Positions 35,676 through 44,357 of a stretch of 64,000 nucleotides of DNA are shown one piece after another. The position numbers and the translations under genes are program-made. The number at the start of each line of letters is the position of its first letter. Within the stretch, counting starts at the first letter, position 1. This DNA comes from UKL13-3 sp044353855 (GTDB lineage: Bacteria > Bacteroidota > Bacteroidia > UKL13-3). Under the pieces are notes generated by a model. That model ran no database searches, was not told the origin of the DNA, and was given only the letters and a program-made list of their open reading frames with translations. The stretch spans positions 62,001 through 126,000 of the forward strand of contig JBILBF010000004.1 of assembly GCA_044353855.1 (NCBI GenBank), read 5' to 3'.

Positions 35676-35871
35676 GGTACCTTGATTTTGGTCTAAAGCT
35701 TTGACTGAAATTTCTTTGGTTAAATACTCTTTATCATGATTTTTTTTGGGAATCTAAAATGATTATGATTAGCGTTATAATTTTCAACTAGTTTAAGGAC
35801 AAGACAATTGAAATATAACAAGGTAGTAAGTATCAAAAGCATAAAAAACTTACTTAAAATTATGTTTAAAA

Positions 35872-35905
35872 AAATGGGCGATTAGAAAAATCTAATCGCC
35901 CATTT
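35872..35905 (-). terminator. Strong terminator of the T9SS glycan-binding protein gene
   Basis: AAATGGGCGATTAGA and TCTAATCGCCCATTT form a perfect 15-bp stem with a 4-nt loop. On the minus strand it is followed by a run of T. It begins 21 bp after the stop at 35927. Confidence 0.92.
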
Positions 35906-35926
35906 GTATTATTTAAAAATCTAAAT

Positions 35927-37762
35927 TTATTGTTTTATTACTTTAGTAAAGGTATCAACACCATTTATACTTGCTTTAACAGAATAAAAACCATTTGGCA
36001 AATTAGCAATGTCAATAGTTACATTATGTGCATTTGGTGAAGTTGATAATACAACTTGACCCAATGAGTTGTATATAACAATAGACTGAATATTATTTGT
36101 TGTACTAATATTTAAATTATTGTTAGCAGGATTAGGAAAAACACCAACTGTTTCTTGTGAAACAGAAGCTACACTTGTTGCCACTTTTTTGCTGAACAAA
36201 ACATTATCAATGTATACAACTGAAGTGCCTATAGGAGCGCTTGCAAAAATGATTTGTGCAATTTTTGATTTTGTTGTAAGACCTGTAAAATCTGATATTG
36301 GTAATGATATATGGTTCCATCCGTTTAAAGTAGGAGTTACAGTAAGTTCGTGCTCTGCGTCATCACCACCACCAATAGTTCCATTTGCTCCAGCATCTAC
36401 TAATTTGATTCTGAAAGAAGTTGAATTTGGTGTCCACATATCAAATTCAACTGAATCCATAGCAGATATATTGATTGGATTAGTCACTGTTTCAATACCT
36501 ACAAAATCCAATCCTGAGTATTTCTTTACATCATCTGTTCCAATTTGCATTTCAGTAAGTGTAGCTACAGACCATCCAGTTTTCCATGTATCTACAGGGA
36601 CATTTGTATAGGCATTGCTAAACAATGAAATTACATCAGCTGCTGGTTTGGTAGGAGTTGTTGCAGCAACTATTGGTTCAGCCAATACTTCAGCTTTACT
36701 AAATATTACATTATCAATATATACAATTGAAGTGCCTATAGGCGCGCTTGCAAAAATAAGTTGTGCAATTTTTGATTTAGTCGTAAGGCCAGTAAAATTT
36801 GATATTAGCAATGCTATGTGATTCCAGCCATCTAAAGTAGGAGTAACGGTAAGCTCATGTTCTGCATCATCACCACCACCAATAGTTCCATTAGCTCCAG
36901 CATCTACCAATTTAATTCTGAAAGAAGTTGAATTTGGAGTCCAAATATCAAATTCAACCAAATCCATAGCAGAAATATTAATTGGATTCGATACCATTTC
37001 AATCCCAACAAAATCTAATCCTGAGTATTTCTTCACATCATCTGTACCAATTTGCATTTCAGTAAGTGTAGCTACAGACCATCCAGTTCTCCAAGTATCT
37101 ACTGGCACATTTGTATAAGCATTGCTAAATAATGAAATTACATCAGCTGATGGTTTGGTAGGAGGCATTGCAGGATCAGTTGGTACTGGCAAAGCAGCAC
37201 CTGCAGAGAAAGTAATATTATCGAAATAAGTAATAGAAGCAGTAGTTCTAGGTGAAGTACCCGAAACAAAATCAGGGAATATTGCTATTTGGTTAATATT
37301 TACTGTATTTGGATTTCCAATTACCGAAGAAAAGTTAAATGTTAGTTCTTCCCACTCATTGGTTTTGGTATTAGCCACCTTGATTTCACCTGTAGAAGAA
37401 TTATCGTTTTTGATTAACTTGATACCAACATCACTAATAGTAGATTTCCAAACCATAATTTTAATGATGGCATTGGATGCAGATAAAGTAAAGGTTCCTA
37501 GATCAGTTGCTTTCAAAGACTCACATCCAGCCCAAGGCATTCCTCCAACTTTCGCTGTAAATTTTGCAACTTTGCTAGAGGTGTTAGGAGCTACAGAACT
37601 TGGGTTGTTAATAATCTCCAATGGTGGATTGGAATCATTTTCAAATGTTGTCCATGACCAGCCGGCACCTTGTCCGCCTACTTCAAAATTAATTGGACCG
37701 TTTTGAGAAAATCCAATACTAGCAATAAGTATGGATAAACTAAATGTAATAATTTTTTTCAT
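35927..37762 (-). CDS. T9SS-secreted protein with duplicated carbohydrate-binding-like modules
   Basis: 611 residues from the ATG at 37762 (MKKIITFSLSILIASIGFSQ signal peptide); a longer upstream frame is ignored. Domain order: an N-terminal beta-sandwich (about 22-195, NFEVGGQGAGWSWTTFEN... DNITF), then two nearly identical 169-residue modules, each starting PTKPSADVISLFSNAYTN or its variant and ending in an IVYIDNVIFSK-like strand, and a type A T9SS sorting domain (VGVFPNPANNNLNIS ... GFYSVKASING). The same module, more diverged, forms the C-terminus of the lipoprotein at 50067-51476, and PTKPxADVxSxFSxxYTN modules recur on laminarinases and agarases in this phylum. It probably binds beta-glucan at the cell surface. 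It is divergent from the Nudix regulator, sharing a palindromic operator candidate. Confidence 0.82.
   Translation of the reverse strand: MKKIITFSLSILIASIGFSQNGPINFEVGGQGAGWSWTTFENDSNPPLEIINNPSSVAPNTSSKVAKFTAKVGGMPWAGCESLKATDLGTFTLSASNAIIKIMVWKSTISDVGIKLIKNDNSSTGEIKVANTKTNEWEELTFNFSSVIGNPNTVNINQIAIFPDFVSGTSPRTTASITYFDNITFSAGAALPVPTDPAMPPTKPSADVISLFSNAYTNVPVDTWRTGWSVATLTEMQIGTDDVKKYSGLDFVGIEMVSNPINISAMDLVEFDIWTPNSTSFRIKLVDAGANGTIGGGDDAEHELTVTPTLDGWNHIALLISNFTGLTTKSKIAQLIFASAPIGTSIVYIDNVIFSKAEVLAEPIVAATTPTKPAADVISLFSNAYTNVPVDTWKTGWSVATLTEMQIGTDDVKKYSGLDFVGIETVTNPINISAMDSVEFDMWTPNSTSFRIKLVDAGANGTIGGGDDAEHELTVTPTLNGWNHISLPISDFTGLTTKSKIAQIIFASAPIGTSVVYIDNVLFSKKVATSVASVSQETVGVFPNPANNNLNISTTNNIQSIVIYNSLGQVVLSTSPNAHNVTIDIANLPNGFYSVKASINGVDTFTKVIKQ
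36182..37167 (-). repeat. Two in-frame direct copies of a 507-bp unit
   Basis: Segments 36182-36660 and 36689-37167 align at a constant 507-bp offset (169 codons); for example TGAAGTGCCTATAGG occurs at 36221 and 36728 and GGTTTGGTAGGAG at both ends. High nucleotide identity shows a recent duplication or gene conversion. Confidence 0.9.
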
Positions 37763-37811
37763 ATTCAATTCTATTAATGATTTGTTAATGCAATTAAACA
37801 AAAAATAGTTA

Positions 37812-37842
37812 AAGTAAAAAATACTATAAGTAATTTTTACTT
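37812..37842. promoter_or_regulatory. 31-bp palindrome, candidate operator of the Nudix regulator
   Basis: Arms AAGTAAAAAATACT (37812-37825) and AGTAATTTTTACTT (37829-37842) match at 13 of 14 positions around ATA. It lies 30 bp before the regulator's ATG and 50 bp before the divergent T9SS gene, placed to control both. Confidence 0.6.
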
Positions 37843-37872
37843 AATATTGAAGCGATAAGTATAATTTGCGCT

Positions 37873-38598
37873 ATGAAACTACCTAATTCTTACTTTATAT
37901 CTGACTATAAGCTTCCGATAAATGATTATTTTATTTTTGGCCTCTCCATTGATTGTGTGGTATTTGGATATCATGAAGGTGAAATAAAAGTATTACTGGT
38001 ACAAAGAGATGTTGAGCCTTTTAAAGGTCATTGGGCGCTGATTGGCGATTTAGTGGAACCAGCTCAAAACTTACGTGATGCAGCCAACAATGTATTGGAG
38101 AAACTCACAGGGTTGAAAAATATTTATATGAAACAATTTTTTACCTTTGGTACTGTAGATAGGCATCCATTGGGAAGGGTAGTAACCGTTGGATATTTTT
38201 CATTGGTAAATAGTATCGACTATCAACCTATTGCTTCTTCTTGGGCAAAATCAGCCGAATGGTTTAATATCAAAGAATTACCAGAATTGGCTTTTGATCA
38301 CTCCACTATTTTAGGCAAGGCAATCGAAACATTAAAAAATGAGGTTAGACACAAACCTACAGGTTTTGAATTGCTACCTACTAAATTTACACTTTTACAG
38401 CTTCAGCAATTATATGAGGCATTACTAGGGTATAAATTTGATAAATCTAATTTTAGAAAAAAAATTCTAGAAATGAATATTCTAAAACCGTTGAATGAGG
38501 TTAAGGAAAACGTTTCGCATCGCCCAGCCAAATTATTTAAATTCGATGAAAAAAGATACAGAACATTAGAAAAAGAGGGCTTTTCTTTTGAGCTTTAG
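37873..38598 (+). CDS. Nudix-fold transcriptional regulator (NrtR/AraR type)
   Basis: 241 residues. The N-terminal Nudix fold (about 18-150: FGLSIDCVVFGYHEGEIKVL, FKGHWALIGDLVEP) is followed by a winged-helix region (about 165-241: FTLLQLQQLYEALLGY, FRKKILEMNILKPL, RPAKLFKFDEKRY), the layout of NrtR-type regulators, including AraR of Bacteroides, which sense sugars. The Nudix box is degenerate: where REUxEExGU is expected it reads NNVLEKLTGL, so hydrolase activity is unlikely and a sensor role fits. It sits at the end of the beta-glucan operon and divergent from the T9SS binding protein, so it most likely controls this locus in response to a glucan-derived sugar. Confidence 0.85.
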   Translation: MKLPNSYFISDYKLPINDYFIFGLSIDCVVFGYHEGEIKVLLVQRDVEPFKGHWALIGDLVEPAQNLRDAANNVLEKLTGLKNIYMKQFFTFGTVDRHPLGRVVTVGYFSLVNSIDYQPIASSWAKSAEWFNIKELPELAFDHSTILGKAIETLKNEVRHKPTGFELLPTKFTLLQLQQLYEALLGYKFDKSNFRKKILEMNILKPLNEVKENVSHRPAKLFKFDEKRYRTLEKEGFSFEL

Positions 38599-38610
38599 CA
38601 TACAATCGTT

Positions 38611-39552
38611 CTATGTCGTTGCTTTTTTATTTTTCTCAAAAACCAATTTAGGTGTCCTATCGGCTTTAAAAACTCCCCAATGTTTTTCAGGCTCCATTGG
38701 ATCTGAAGAACCTTTCCATTGTTCATCAAATGCTTCAAAAAAGAAAGTGAGGATGTTATTTTTAGTTGTCCATTCCATCAAATCCTCATAATAAATTTTC
38801 TGATTCTCTTCGTTAACATGTTCAGTCTTTATTCCCACTCCATGTGAATTGGTGGCCCATCCTGCTTCTGTAATCACCACAGGAATTTCAGGATATTGTT
38901 TCGCTACCGTTTCATAGTTGGCTATCGTATACTCAACAGCTTCATGTATGTGTTTATATTCCCACACAGGATAGGTGTGAATCGAAATAAAATCAATAAA
39001 TCCAACAAGTGGTTTAAGGTAATTTAACCATGGAACATAATTCTCGCAAAAGGTGATGGGTTGCTGAATACTTTGTTTTACTTTTCTTGCAAACTCTGTA
39101 ACACGTTCAACAGGTACAAAATGGTCTGTCCAATCAACGCATGCCTCATTACCAAGGGAAACGGAAAAAATTATTTCGGGATATTGGTTCGACCATTCGA
39201 TGAGGCGCTGGATTCTTAAGTCATTTTTGATTTTGTTCTGCTCAAGTTGATTCTCTTCATAAATTCCGCCATTCCAAGGGCAACCCTGGTTATTCATTTC
39301 AGCTACAATGTATGCACCAAGCATTAATTTAAAGTCTAAGTTTTCTTGTTGAATAACTTTAATGACGGTTAATGCATGTTCATCACAATCATACAACCTG
39401 AGATAATTCCAATGGGGTTTTAGCAGCAATAAATCTTCTTTAATTTCATCGTACGAAGGAACGATGCCGCCTGGTTGTTGTCCATTTCGAAAACCAGAAT
39501 AACAAATAGCTTTAGCGAATGGCAAATCAAATTGTTGAAAAAAATGAGTCAT
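38611..39552 (-). CDS. GH17 family beta-1,3-glucanase-like enzyme, cytoplasmic
   Basis: 313 residues without signal peptide. TIM-barrel with acid/base E136 in SLGNEACVDW and nucleophile E229 in VITEAGWATN, matching GH17 (endo-beta-1,3-glucanase or glucosyltransferase). It is most similar by eye to the lipoprotein at 44358 (both have HTYP and AFDE-W patterns, for example FEAFDEQWKGSSDPMEPEKHWG). Its start overlaps the stop of the upstream GH17 gene by one base. It is the last gene of the operon and should act on imported oligosaccharides in the cytoplasm. Confidence 0.85.
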   Translation of the reverse strand: MTHFFQQFDLPFAKAICYSGFRNGQQPGGIVPSYDEIKEDLLLLKPHWNYLRLYDCDEHALTVIKVIQQENLDFKLMLGAYIVAEMNNQGCPWNGGIYEENQLEQNKIKNDLRIQRLIEWSNQYPEIIFSVSLGNEACVDWTDHFVPVERVTEFARKVKQSIQQPITFCENYVPWLNYLKPLVGFIDFISIHTYPVWEYKHIHEAVEYTIANYETVAKQYPEIPVVITEAGWATNSHGVGIKTEHVNEENQKIYYEDLMEWTTKNNILTFFFEAFDEQWKGSSDPMEPEKHWGVFKADRTPKLVFEKNKKATT

Positions 39553-40481
39553 TAGTATTTTAGTTGTTCATGTTTATCCCAAAGTCCCCAATAAGCACCT
39601 ACATCACCTTCTGGACCAGTCTTCCATGACTCATCAAAAGAAGCAAAGTAGAAACTCTCAATACCATTTAGGTAACACCAGTTCTGACAATCTATAAAAT
39701 AACGCATGGCATTTTCTATAGTTGCCACCGAAGCTTTAAATGCACCACCCTCGCTTGGCCAACCTGTTTCTGTAATGATTACGCGCTTGCCTTGCCCAGC
39801 ATATTTTGCCGATTCAAACATACTTTTCATGTGTTCAAATGAATATTCAATAGGGCAACCTTCCCAATAAGGGTAACAATTGGTTAAAATGACATCGCAT
39901 ATTGCTGTAATTCTTGGTCTATGCGAAAACTCGTAATATGCATCAACATAACCCACTGGAATGTGAGGAATGGCATCTTTTACCCGTTGGATATAGTTGA
40001 GCAATTGTTCTTCTGTTAACTCTTTTCTGTACATCACTTCATTTCCAACAGCTGCAACATCAACCAGTCCTTCATGTGCCATAGATATGAGTGCTTCAAT
40101 TTCTTTTTCGTTCAACTCCAAATCATCTCCAAGCCATGCCCCTACAAGTGTTTTCATTCCGTGTTTTTTAGCCATTTTTGGTATATGTTCATTGCCTTCA
40201 ATACAAGAAAAAGAACGGACCCATTTTGCATAAGGCTTTAATATGTTGATGCGTCTCTCTACTTGCGATTCAGTTATAATGGATCCTGGTTTTTGCCCAT
40301 CTTCATAAATACTAAAGCAAATACCATGCATTCCTTTTTGAAGTGTTCTTTGCCACAAACTTCTTAAATCCTCTTTTGAAAGATCTTCATAAATTATATG
40401 AACATATCTATCCTCGTATTGCAAATGAGAATAGTTCTCTTGGTTCGCTGCGGTAAATAAATGACCTTCTCTAAATGACAT
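39552..40481 (-). CDS. GH17 family enzyme, cytoplasmic
   Basis: 309 residues without signal peptide. Acid/base E148 in AAVGNEVMYR and nucleophile E238 in IITETGWPSEGG. GYVDAYYEF, NCYPYWEG and FASFDESWKTGPEGDVGAYWGLWD are shared almost word for word with the GH17 domain of the transporter fusion next door, so the two arose by duplication. It lies 11 bp downstream of the fusion gene and overlaps the following gene by one base. Cytoplasmic hydrolysis or transglycosylation of beta-1,3-gluco-oligosaccharides is the likely role. Confidence 0.85.
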   Translation of the reverse strand: MSFREGHLFTAANQENYSHLQYEDRYVHIIYEDLSKEDLRSLWQRTLQKGMHGICFSIYEDGQKPGSIITESQVERRINILKPYAKWVRSFSCIEGNEHIPKMAKKHGMKTLVGAWLGDDLELNEKEIEALISMAHEGLVDVAAVGNEVMYRKELTEEQLLNYIQRVKDAIPHIPVGYVDAYYEFSHRPRITAICDVILTNCYPYWEGCPIEYSFEHMKSMFESAKYAGQGKRVIITETGWPSEGGAFKASVATIENAMRYFIDCQNWCYLNGIESFYFASFDESWKTGPEGDVGAYWGLWDKHEQLKY

Positions 40482-40492
40482 ATTTTTAAACG

Positions 40493-42841
40493 TTATTTTT
40501 TGTACTTGAACTTTTCGTTTTTATCCCATAAGCCCCATGAGGTACCAAGCTTACCTTCTTGCACTACTTTCCATGATTCATCAAATGAGGAGAAATGAAA
40601 CATTTCCAAGTTATTGATTTTTGCCCATTGTTGTGAAATGATAAAATATTTCATCGCATTTATTCTTGATGGGACTGCACTTTCAACGGTTTCTCCTAAA
40701 CTTGGCCATCCGGTTTCTGTTACAATAATGCGTTTATCTTGGCTTACTTCTTTTGTTATTTCGAGCATGTTATTTAGGTACGACATTGAAAAATAATTGG
40801 CTGCACCTTCCCAAAATGGATAGAAATTACATAAAACCAAATCGCATGTATCTAACAGTTTAGGCCTTTCAATAAATTGATAATAGGCATCTACATAGCC
40901 CACTTCAATATGACTTGGAACCGCTTGTTTGACTTTGTTGATATACCCAATCAATTCGGCTTCCGAAATTTCGCCTCTGTGCAATACCTCGTTACCAACG
41001 GCTGCAATATCAACCAATCCAGCATTTGCGAGTTTGATTAACGCATTGATTTCTTTTTCATTTCTATCCTTGTCATAACTTATCCAAGCCCCCACAATGG
41101 TTTTAATACCTTTTTGGTGAGCTATTTCTGGTATTAATTCATTGCCTTCGGTTGCTGAAAAAGTCCTGATCCATTTGGTATGGGGTGCAATGATGTCTAT
41201 CCGTCTTCCTATTTGTACTGCTGATAAAATATCACCTGGTTTTTGTCCCCCCACATAAGGACTAAAACACAATCCATTTATACCTTGGTTGAATTGAGTT
41301 GAGAAAAGAGTTTCTATTTCGGCTTCCGATTTCTGACTGTAATCTGTACCAATAATTGTATTCAAATTTCTATTGTGAAGCAAAACGCTTGATTTTCCTG
41401 ATAGATTGCTGGAAGATTGTTTCTTTAAAGGTGCTTTTCTTTTATCTAGAAGATTTCTTACTTCCATGGCTTTGGCCTCATCAATATCATAATCTTTCAT
41501 AGCCCATAATGCAGTTAATGTTCCTAAAATGGGTATACCTACGAAGAAAATTCTTAGCCAAAACATGGTTTCATCTGTTTGTGCAGGGGCATTGGATTGA
41601 AAACTTACCAAGGAAAGAATTAAGCCACTTATTAAACCTGCCATAGCTGTTCCAAACTTTACCATCCACCAGTAAATAGCGCCTAAGCTTCCTTCTCTTC
41701 GTTTACCAGTATTTAACTCATCAATATCAATCACATCAGATGTCATAGACATCATTAATGTAAACAAACTACCAATACCAAAAGAAAAGAAAGGAAGAGC
41801 AAAAAGAAAAAGGTAGGGTTTACCTGGTACAAAAAGTAAAAAGAGCAGAATGTAACCTACTATTGAAATACTTTGAGAAAGCAAAAACGCCTTCTTTTTT
41901 CCCATTGCTTTAGACATTTTAGCAACAATTGGTATTACTAAAACCGTTGTTATAATCGCTCCTATACATCCAAACAAAGTAGGCCATAATCCAAAACCAT
42001 CTTCATTTCCTTTAAATAGATAGTATTTAATAATAAAGTAAGAGAAGCCTGCTGTTGTTTGAAAAGCATTAAAAATTAAAAAAGTAGCAATACAGATTTT
42101 TCTGAAAGGCTTAATTTCTATAGATGCTTTAAGCCCTTCTTTAATTTCTCCGAAACTATTTAGAATTCCTTTCAAATCGATAGGGCTGTAATTTTCGTTT
42201 ACTGTAGATTTACTGGGAATAAAAAATGCCGGAATAGCCGCTAAAACAGAACAGCCAATGGCAACATACACTGACAACGTTCTAACCGCTACTTCACTGG
42301 ACGGAAACAATGATTTATCTGCCATAATTACCCAAAACCATGGTGCAATAACCCAGGCTAATTGACCAATGAGTTGAGAAGTGGCCATGATGTTTGTTCG
42401 CTCATGAAAATCATCACTCATTTCATAACCCATGGCTACGTATGGAATACTAAAAATGGTAAGTCCTGAATAAAAAACCAATGAAATACCTAAAAAGAAA
42501 ACAAAATTATAGGCAACTCCATTTTCAACGTACAATTGCCACATTGATGCGAATGAAATTCCTAAAATGATTGCTCCTATTAATACATATTGTCTTCTTC
42601 TTCCCCATTTCGATTTTGTATTATCACTTACATAACCCATAATGAGGTCAAACAAGGCATCATAAAACTTTGGGATAAAATAAGTCAATCCTAGTAGCAA
42701 CCCACTAAAACCTAGCTTTTCTACCAGAACAACGGTGAAAATTCCAATCATTGCAGGAAACATTTGATTGGCAAGCATTCCAAGTCCAAAAGCAACTTTT
42801 TGACCCATTGGAACTTTATGCGATAAATTTTGATTGGACAT
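40493..42841 (-). CDS. MFS (GPH-type) sugar symporter fused to a C-terminal GH17 glycosidase
   Basis: 782 residues in one uninterrupted frame. Residues 1-450 are a glycoside-pentoside-hexuronide:cation symporter with about 12 membrane segments (YFIPKFYDALFDLIMGYVSD, the loop NTKSKWGRRRQYVL, MTSDVIDIDELNTGKRREG). A charged linker (450-500) leads to a GH17 domain (505-782) with acid/base E618 in AVGNEVLHR and nucleophile E709 in IVTETGWPS. With both MFS termini cytosolic, the enzyme should sit on the inner face, trimming oligosaccharides as they enter. No frameshift or internal stop separates the halves, and the GH17 part has all strands of the neighbouring stand-alone enzyme. It is 6 bp from the GH30 gene upstream. 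Confidence 0.88.
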   Translation of the reverse strand: MSNQNLSHKVPMGQKVAFGLGMLANQMFPAMIGIFTVVLVEKLGFSGLLLGLTYFIPKFYDALFDLIMGYVSDNTKSKWGRRRQYVLIGAIILGISFASMWQLYVENGVAYNFVFFLGISLVFYSGLTIFSIPYVAMGYEMSDDFHERTNIMATSQLIGQLAWVIAPWFWVIMADKSLFPSSEVAVRTLSVYVAIGCSVLAAIPAFFIPSKSTVNENYSPIDLKGILNSFGEIKEGLKASIEIKPFRKICIATFLIFNAFQTTAGFSYFIIKYYLFKGNEDGFGLWPTLFGCIGAIITTVLVIPIVAKMSKAMGKKKAFLLSQSISIVGYILLFLLFVPGKPYLFLFALPFFSFGIGSLFTLMMSMTSDVIDIDELNTGKRREGSLGAIYWWMVKFGTAMAGLISGLILSLVSFQSNAPAQTDETMFWLRIFFVGIPILGTLTALWAMKDYDIDEAKAMEVRNLLDKRKAPLKKQSSSNLSGKSSVLLHNRNLNTIIGTDYSQKSEAEIETLFSTQFNQGINGLCFSPYVGGQKPGDILSAVQIGRRIDIIAPHTKWIRTFSATEGNELIPEIAHQKGIKTIVGAWISYDKDRNEKEINALIKLANAGLVDIAAVGNEVLHRGEISEAELIGYINKVKQAVPSHIEVGYVDAYYQFIERPKLLDTCDLVLCNFYPFWEGAANYFSMSYLNNMLEITKEVSQDKRIIVTETGWPSLGETVESAVPSRINAMKYFIISQQWAKINNLEMFHFSSFDESWKVVQEGKLGTSWGLWDKNEKFKYKK

Positions 42842-42847
42842 ACTTCT

Positions 42848-44356
42848 TTATTGTTGTTTAATAACGATTGTTTGTAACGCTTTTGAATCTATAGTAATCT
42901 CTTTTACTTCTTTTTTGATATTCAATGAAACACTAAACTGCTCATCAGTTGGGTTAAATAGGGCAATAACAATGCTTCCATCTGGGTTTTGAACTGCGGT
43001 AGTCATCACTTCTTTATGATTAATAGAACAACCAATTTTAACGGACCCTGGTCGCATAAACTTACTGAAATGTGCCATTACATAATACAAGGGTGTAAAG
43101 TAAACTTCATCTTTTTCGGTATCAACAATTACTGGAGCTACACACCAATTTTTAAACCAATTGGGACCGCCTTGTGTGTTTAAAACCATATTCCAATCTA
43201 CCCAGCCATCCACATAATTGTTCAAACAGCCTATTATATCGGTGGCATATCTATTTACAGGTGCATATTTGGGATGTAAATGTTTGTCTTTTTCACTCGC
43301 CCAATCCCAACCCCAATCCGTAGCTTCTTTTTGCCAATACCATTTATCATCTTGCCATTTTGGGATCTCTGAATCTACACAACCTTCTGTTTCTATTAAA
43401 TATTTATTGGGTGCTTTTTTATGGGCATATTGCAAGGCATCTGGAAAATAATCGTATGTACTTTCATACCAATGTATCGCTGCACCAGCAAAATACTTTG
43501 AGGAATTTTCATCTCTGTACATTTCATCTACCCATTCTTTTAAGCCAGCCCTATTTTGATCATAGCCTAAAATTTTTACATTACTCCACCCATCTATTTC
43601 TAATTTGGGCCCTAAATGGTTTTGAACAAAATCAGTCATCTCTTTTGGTGAAAACAAGGTGCTTTCCCAATTATTGCCATTGCCATGTGGTTCATTCATT
43701 CCTGTAATACCCCAAATAGCAATACCTTCTTTTTTATAGGCAGAAAGGTATTTTGAAAAGTACAACGCAAATGCATCGTTAAACTCAGGCAATAATTTAC
43801 CACCTACAAAATGTTTATTGTCTTTCATCCAAGGTGGTGCAGACCAAGGTGAAGCTATTATGTTGAACCCATCCTTTGAGATTTTTTGAGCCTCTAAAAT
43901 CATGGGGATTAAATCCGCTTTATCATCTTCAATGGTAAAGTGTTTCATCTCCATATCATTTTCAACTTTAGCGTATGTGTAATTGCTTAATGAGAAATCA
44001 CATGAAGCGATATGTGTTCTTGTTAATGAATAGTTTGCACCTTCTTCACTAAAATAAGCATCCATTATTTTCTTTCTATTTAATGGACTCATTTTATTTA
44101 ACAAATAAGCAGATGCATCTGTGAATGACCCACCAAATCCTGTGATTTTCTGAAATTGTTCCTCTGTATTTACTTTCAGAGTTAACGATTGATCAGTAGG
44201 AGTGAAGTCTTTAACTAATGTTAATGCATGCCCTTTTTCTGAAGTTTCATATACATCAATTGTCATTTTTTCTGCAGTATTACATTCTATAAAAACAGCA
44301 CACATAATCCCCATAAACATGATTCTGAATGAGAGAAATTGCCGTTTGATATTCAT
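42848..44356 (-). CDS. GH30 family glycosidase (beta-1,6-glucanase/glucosylceramidase-like), exported
   Basis: 502 residues. The signal has a VFIEC lipobox-like end (C25; Glu at -1 is unusual, so lipidation is less certain). ITGFGGSFTDASAYLL at 71-86, SPWSAPPWMKDN, acid/base E222 in GITGMNEPHG and the nucleophile in YLIETEGC (E324, less likely E322) are GH30 subfamily 1/3 signatures, followed by the C-terminal beta domain. In laminarin loci GH30 removes beta-1,6-linked side glucoses. One base separates it from the GH17 lipoprotein gene upstream. Confidence 0.9.
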   Translation of the reverse strand: MNIKRQFLSFRIMFMGIMCAVFIECNTAEKMTIDVYETSEKGHALTLVKDFTPTDQSLTLKVNTEEQFQKITGFGGSFTDASAYLLNKMSPLNRKKIMDAYFSEEGANYSLTRTHIASCDFSLSNYTYAKVENDMEMKHFTIEDDKADLIPMILEAQKISKDGFNIIASPWSAPPWMKDNKHFVGGKLLPEFNDAFALYFSKYLSAYKKEGIAIWGITGMNEPHGNGNNWESTLFSPKEMTDFVQNHLGPKLEIDGWSNVKILGYDQNRAGLKEWVDEMYRDENSSKYFAGAAIHWYESTYDYFPDALQYAHKKAPNKYLIETEGCVDSEIPKWQDDKWYWQKEATDWGWDWASEKDKHLHPKYAPVNRYATDIIGCLNNYVDGWVDWNMVLNTQGGPNWFKNWCVAPVIVDTEKDEVYFTPLYYVMAHFSKFMRPGSVKIGCSINHKEVMTTAVQNPDGSIVIALFNPTDEQFSVSLNIKKEVKEITIDSKALQTIVIKQQ

Positions 44357-44357
44357 G

